DNA from: Candidatus Njordarchaeum guaymasense
Lineage (GTDB): Archaea > Asgardarchaeota > Njordarchaeia > Njordarchaeales > Njordarchaeaceae
Direction of reading: 5' to 3'
Length of the DNA: 15,428 bases
Assembly (NCBI GenBank): GCA_030587605.1
Contig: JAUQYT010000069.1
Span: forward strand, 1-15,428
Positions 14,447 to 15,428 of the stretch are shown piece by piece; the stretch's first letter is position 1, and each line of letters begins with the position of its first letter. The translations under genes were made by a program, and so were the position numbers. Under the pieces are notes generated by a model. That model worked only from the letters and a program-made list of their open reading frames with translations. It did no database searches and was not told the DNA's origin.

Positions 14447-14785
14447 ATGTCGACACTATTCATACTGACAAAAACACAATTTACGACAACCGACGTGGCG
14501 CGAGTGATCAAAATAGCCACCGACATGAGGAAGCTGAATGAGGATGTCGGAATACTGCTCACACAGGATTCGGTCTTGACGACCATTCAAGGACAGACAA
14601 GTAGATTCGATGAACAGTTAACCAAGGCTCTGAAGACAGGCGTAAGGGTCTACGTCCTCGAACCAGATGCCACAGCAAGAGGATTGAAGAAGGAGAGAAC
14701 TATACAAGGAGTGGAGTTCATCGACTACGACCAATGGGTCGACATTGTGATCGAAAAGTATCAAAAGATTGCAAACTGGACATAG
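14447..14785 (+). CDS. DsrH/TusB-like sulfur-relay subunit
   Basis: 112 residues from ATG 14447, with GGGAGAT nine bases upstream; the frame also has TTG 14429. STLFILTKTQF, VGILLTQDSVLTTIQGQ and GVRVYVLEPDATARGL match the DsrH/TusB pattern (strand, L-x-DGV-like loop, then VY-LEPD-x-x-ARGL). The protein contains no Cys at all, so it cannot carry sulfur itself and is probably structural or regulatory in an E-F-H-type complex. It ends the mtrH-side cluster; the next gene is on the opposite strand and only 60 bp away. Confidence 0.8.
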   Translation: MSTLFILTKTQFTTTDVARVIKIATDMRKLNEDVGILLTQDSVLTTIQGQTSRFDEQLTKALKTGVRVYVLEPDATARGLKKERTIQGVEFIDYDQWVDIVIEKYQKIANWT

Positions 14786-14845
14786 CTCCCGCCCAACGCA
14801 CCTAGACAGTGGCTTCAGATTCCTGTTCACCGAGTCGTGGATAAG

Positions 14846-15428
14846 TTAGGAGTTTTCTTGCTCGTTGATCTTCTTCTTTTCGTGAGCTTTTCCTCTCTTG
14901 GCTCTCTTGCGGTGGACTCCGCCAGCCAGAAGAATAATCAGCCCAACTGAAAAGAGAATCGAGATAACTGGAAGCAGAAGAGGATCCGGCTGCGCGACTT
15001 TCAGCCCACTTGGTAACTGAAATGGGCTCCATCCTAGGGATCCAAGCAAGTAAAAGCGCGCGCTCCCATTCGAGTATACATAGAGTGGAAACAAATAGAC
15101 GTAGCTAGCAACGCCCAACACTATCAAGCATGCTGCTGCGGGTCCCCCATCACTTTCCCTCTGTCTCTTACTCCAATACCAGTTTCTAGAGAATAGGATA
15201 CTGCTGCGAATCTTGTCCCAGTGTTTTCCAATGTAGACAAATGCTGGAACGATTATGATTAGCAGCAATAGGGGCGTAGCTACAATGGCGTATAGAGGAA
15301 GATAGGATTTGTAGAAGACCACCATATTGTTGACTGAGTGAAGCGCGACTGTGTAACTCAGGTTCTTTGAATAGAGGAAAACCACTCCGGCCACAAATGA
15401 GAGAATTAACGTGTACGTCAGTGCTGGA
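14846..15428 (-). CDS. CPBP-family (CAAX/Rce1-like) membrane metalloprotease, C-terminal part; runs off the right edge
   Basis: The frame is open through the right edge, so the apparent GTG start at 15394 is internal. Visible residues begin PALTYTLILSFVAGVVFLYSK and continue NLSYTVALHSVNN. The small-residue helix followed by H-x-x-x-N is the last conserved motif of CPBP proteases, whose EExxxR and FxxxH motifs would lie outside the window. After this motif come three more hydrophobic segments (about LYAIVATPLLLLIIIVPAFVYI, AACLIVLGVASYVYLF and LLLPVISILFSVGLIILLAGGV) and a highly charged tail (GVHRKRAKRGKAHEKKK), a longer C-terminus than usual. Family roles include prenyl-protein processing and bacteriocin or membrane-peptide handling; the target here is unknown. 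The call is moderate because only one motif is visible. Confidence 0.65.
   Translation of the reverse strand, partial: PALTYTLILSFVAGVVFLYSKNLSYTVALHSVNNMVVFYKSYLPLYAIVATPLLLLIIIVPAFVYIGKHWDKIRSSILFSRNWYWSKRQRESDGGPAAACLIVLGVASYVYLFPLYVYSNGSARFYLLGSLGWSPFQLPSGLKVAQPDPLLLPVISILFSVGLIILLAGGVHRKRAKRGKAHEKKKINEQENS

Noticed and set aside
1..15428. CRISPR arrays, tRNA or rRNA genes, insertion sequences
   Set aside because: No regularly spaced direct repeats, cloverleaf-like sequences, rRNA segments or transposase motifs were seen; the intein is the only mobile element recognised.

Overview
The window is archaeal. It encodes a group II (thermosome/CCT-type) chaperonin, an MtrH-type tetrahydropterin methyltransferase subunit and a large sequon-rich surface protein with a C-terminal anchor. 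It also has TATA-like elements close to gene starts and several apparent GTG or TTG starts. The lineage cannot be fixed from the sequence. An uncultured methyl-metabolising or formerly methanogenic archaeon would fit, but that is inference.

Left end (1-2160, minus strand): an iron operon in the order DtxR-family repressor, FeoA, FeoB. The FeoB start overlaps the feoA stop. After 48 residues FeoB is interrupted exactly at the P-loop Ser by an in-frame intein with a LAGLIDADG homing endonuclease, which runs off the left edge. Two 14-bp palindromes spaced 30 bp apart, each overlapping a TATA-like element, lie in front of the repressor gene and are probable metal-responsive operators.

Middle (2261-9145): a 1254-residue, tryptophan-rich surface protein (minus) is divergent from a three-gene plus-strand cluster: a PfkB-family sugar/nucleoside kinase, a small protein with a degenerate PD-(D/E)XK-like core, and a PNPOx-like flavin split-barrel protein. 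Convergent to these are a GcvH-like lipoyl protein and, upstream of it, a 59-residue two-CxxC zinc-ribbon protein with a TTG start.

Right part (9247-15428): a 1099-residue protein made of two complete chaperonin units in one reading frame, with the catalytic Asp replaced by Lys in both units. It is divergent from mtrH, which is followed by three DsrE/DsrF/DsrH-like (TusDCB-like) sulfur-relay proteins. No other Mtr subunit or corrinoid protein is visible. The window ends in the C-terminal part of a CPBP (CAAX/Rce1-like) membrane protease that runs off the right edge.

The most noteworthy items are the FeoB P-loop intein, the tandem-fused chaperonin, and the mtrH plus DsrEFH-like cluster beside it.
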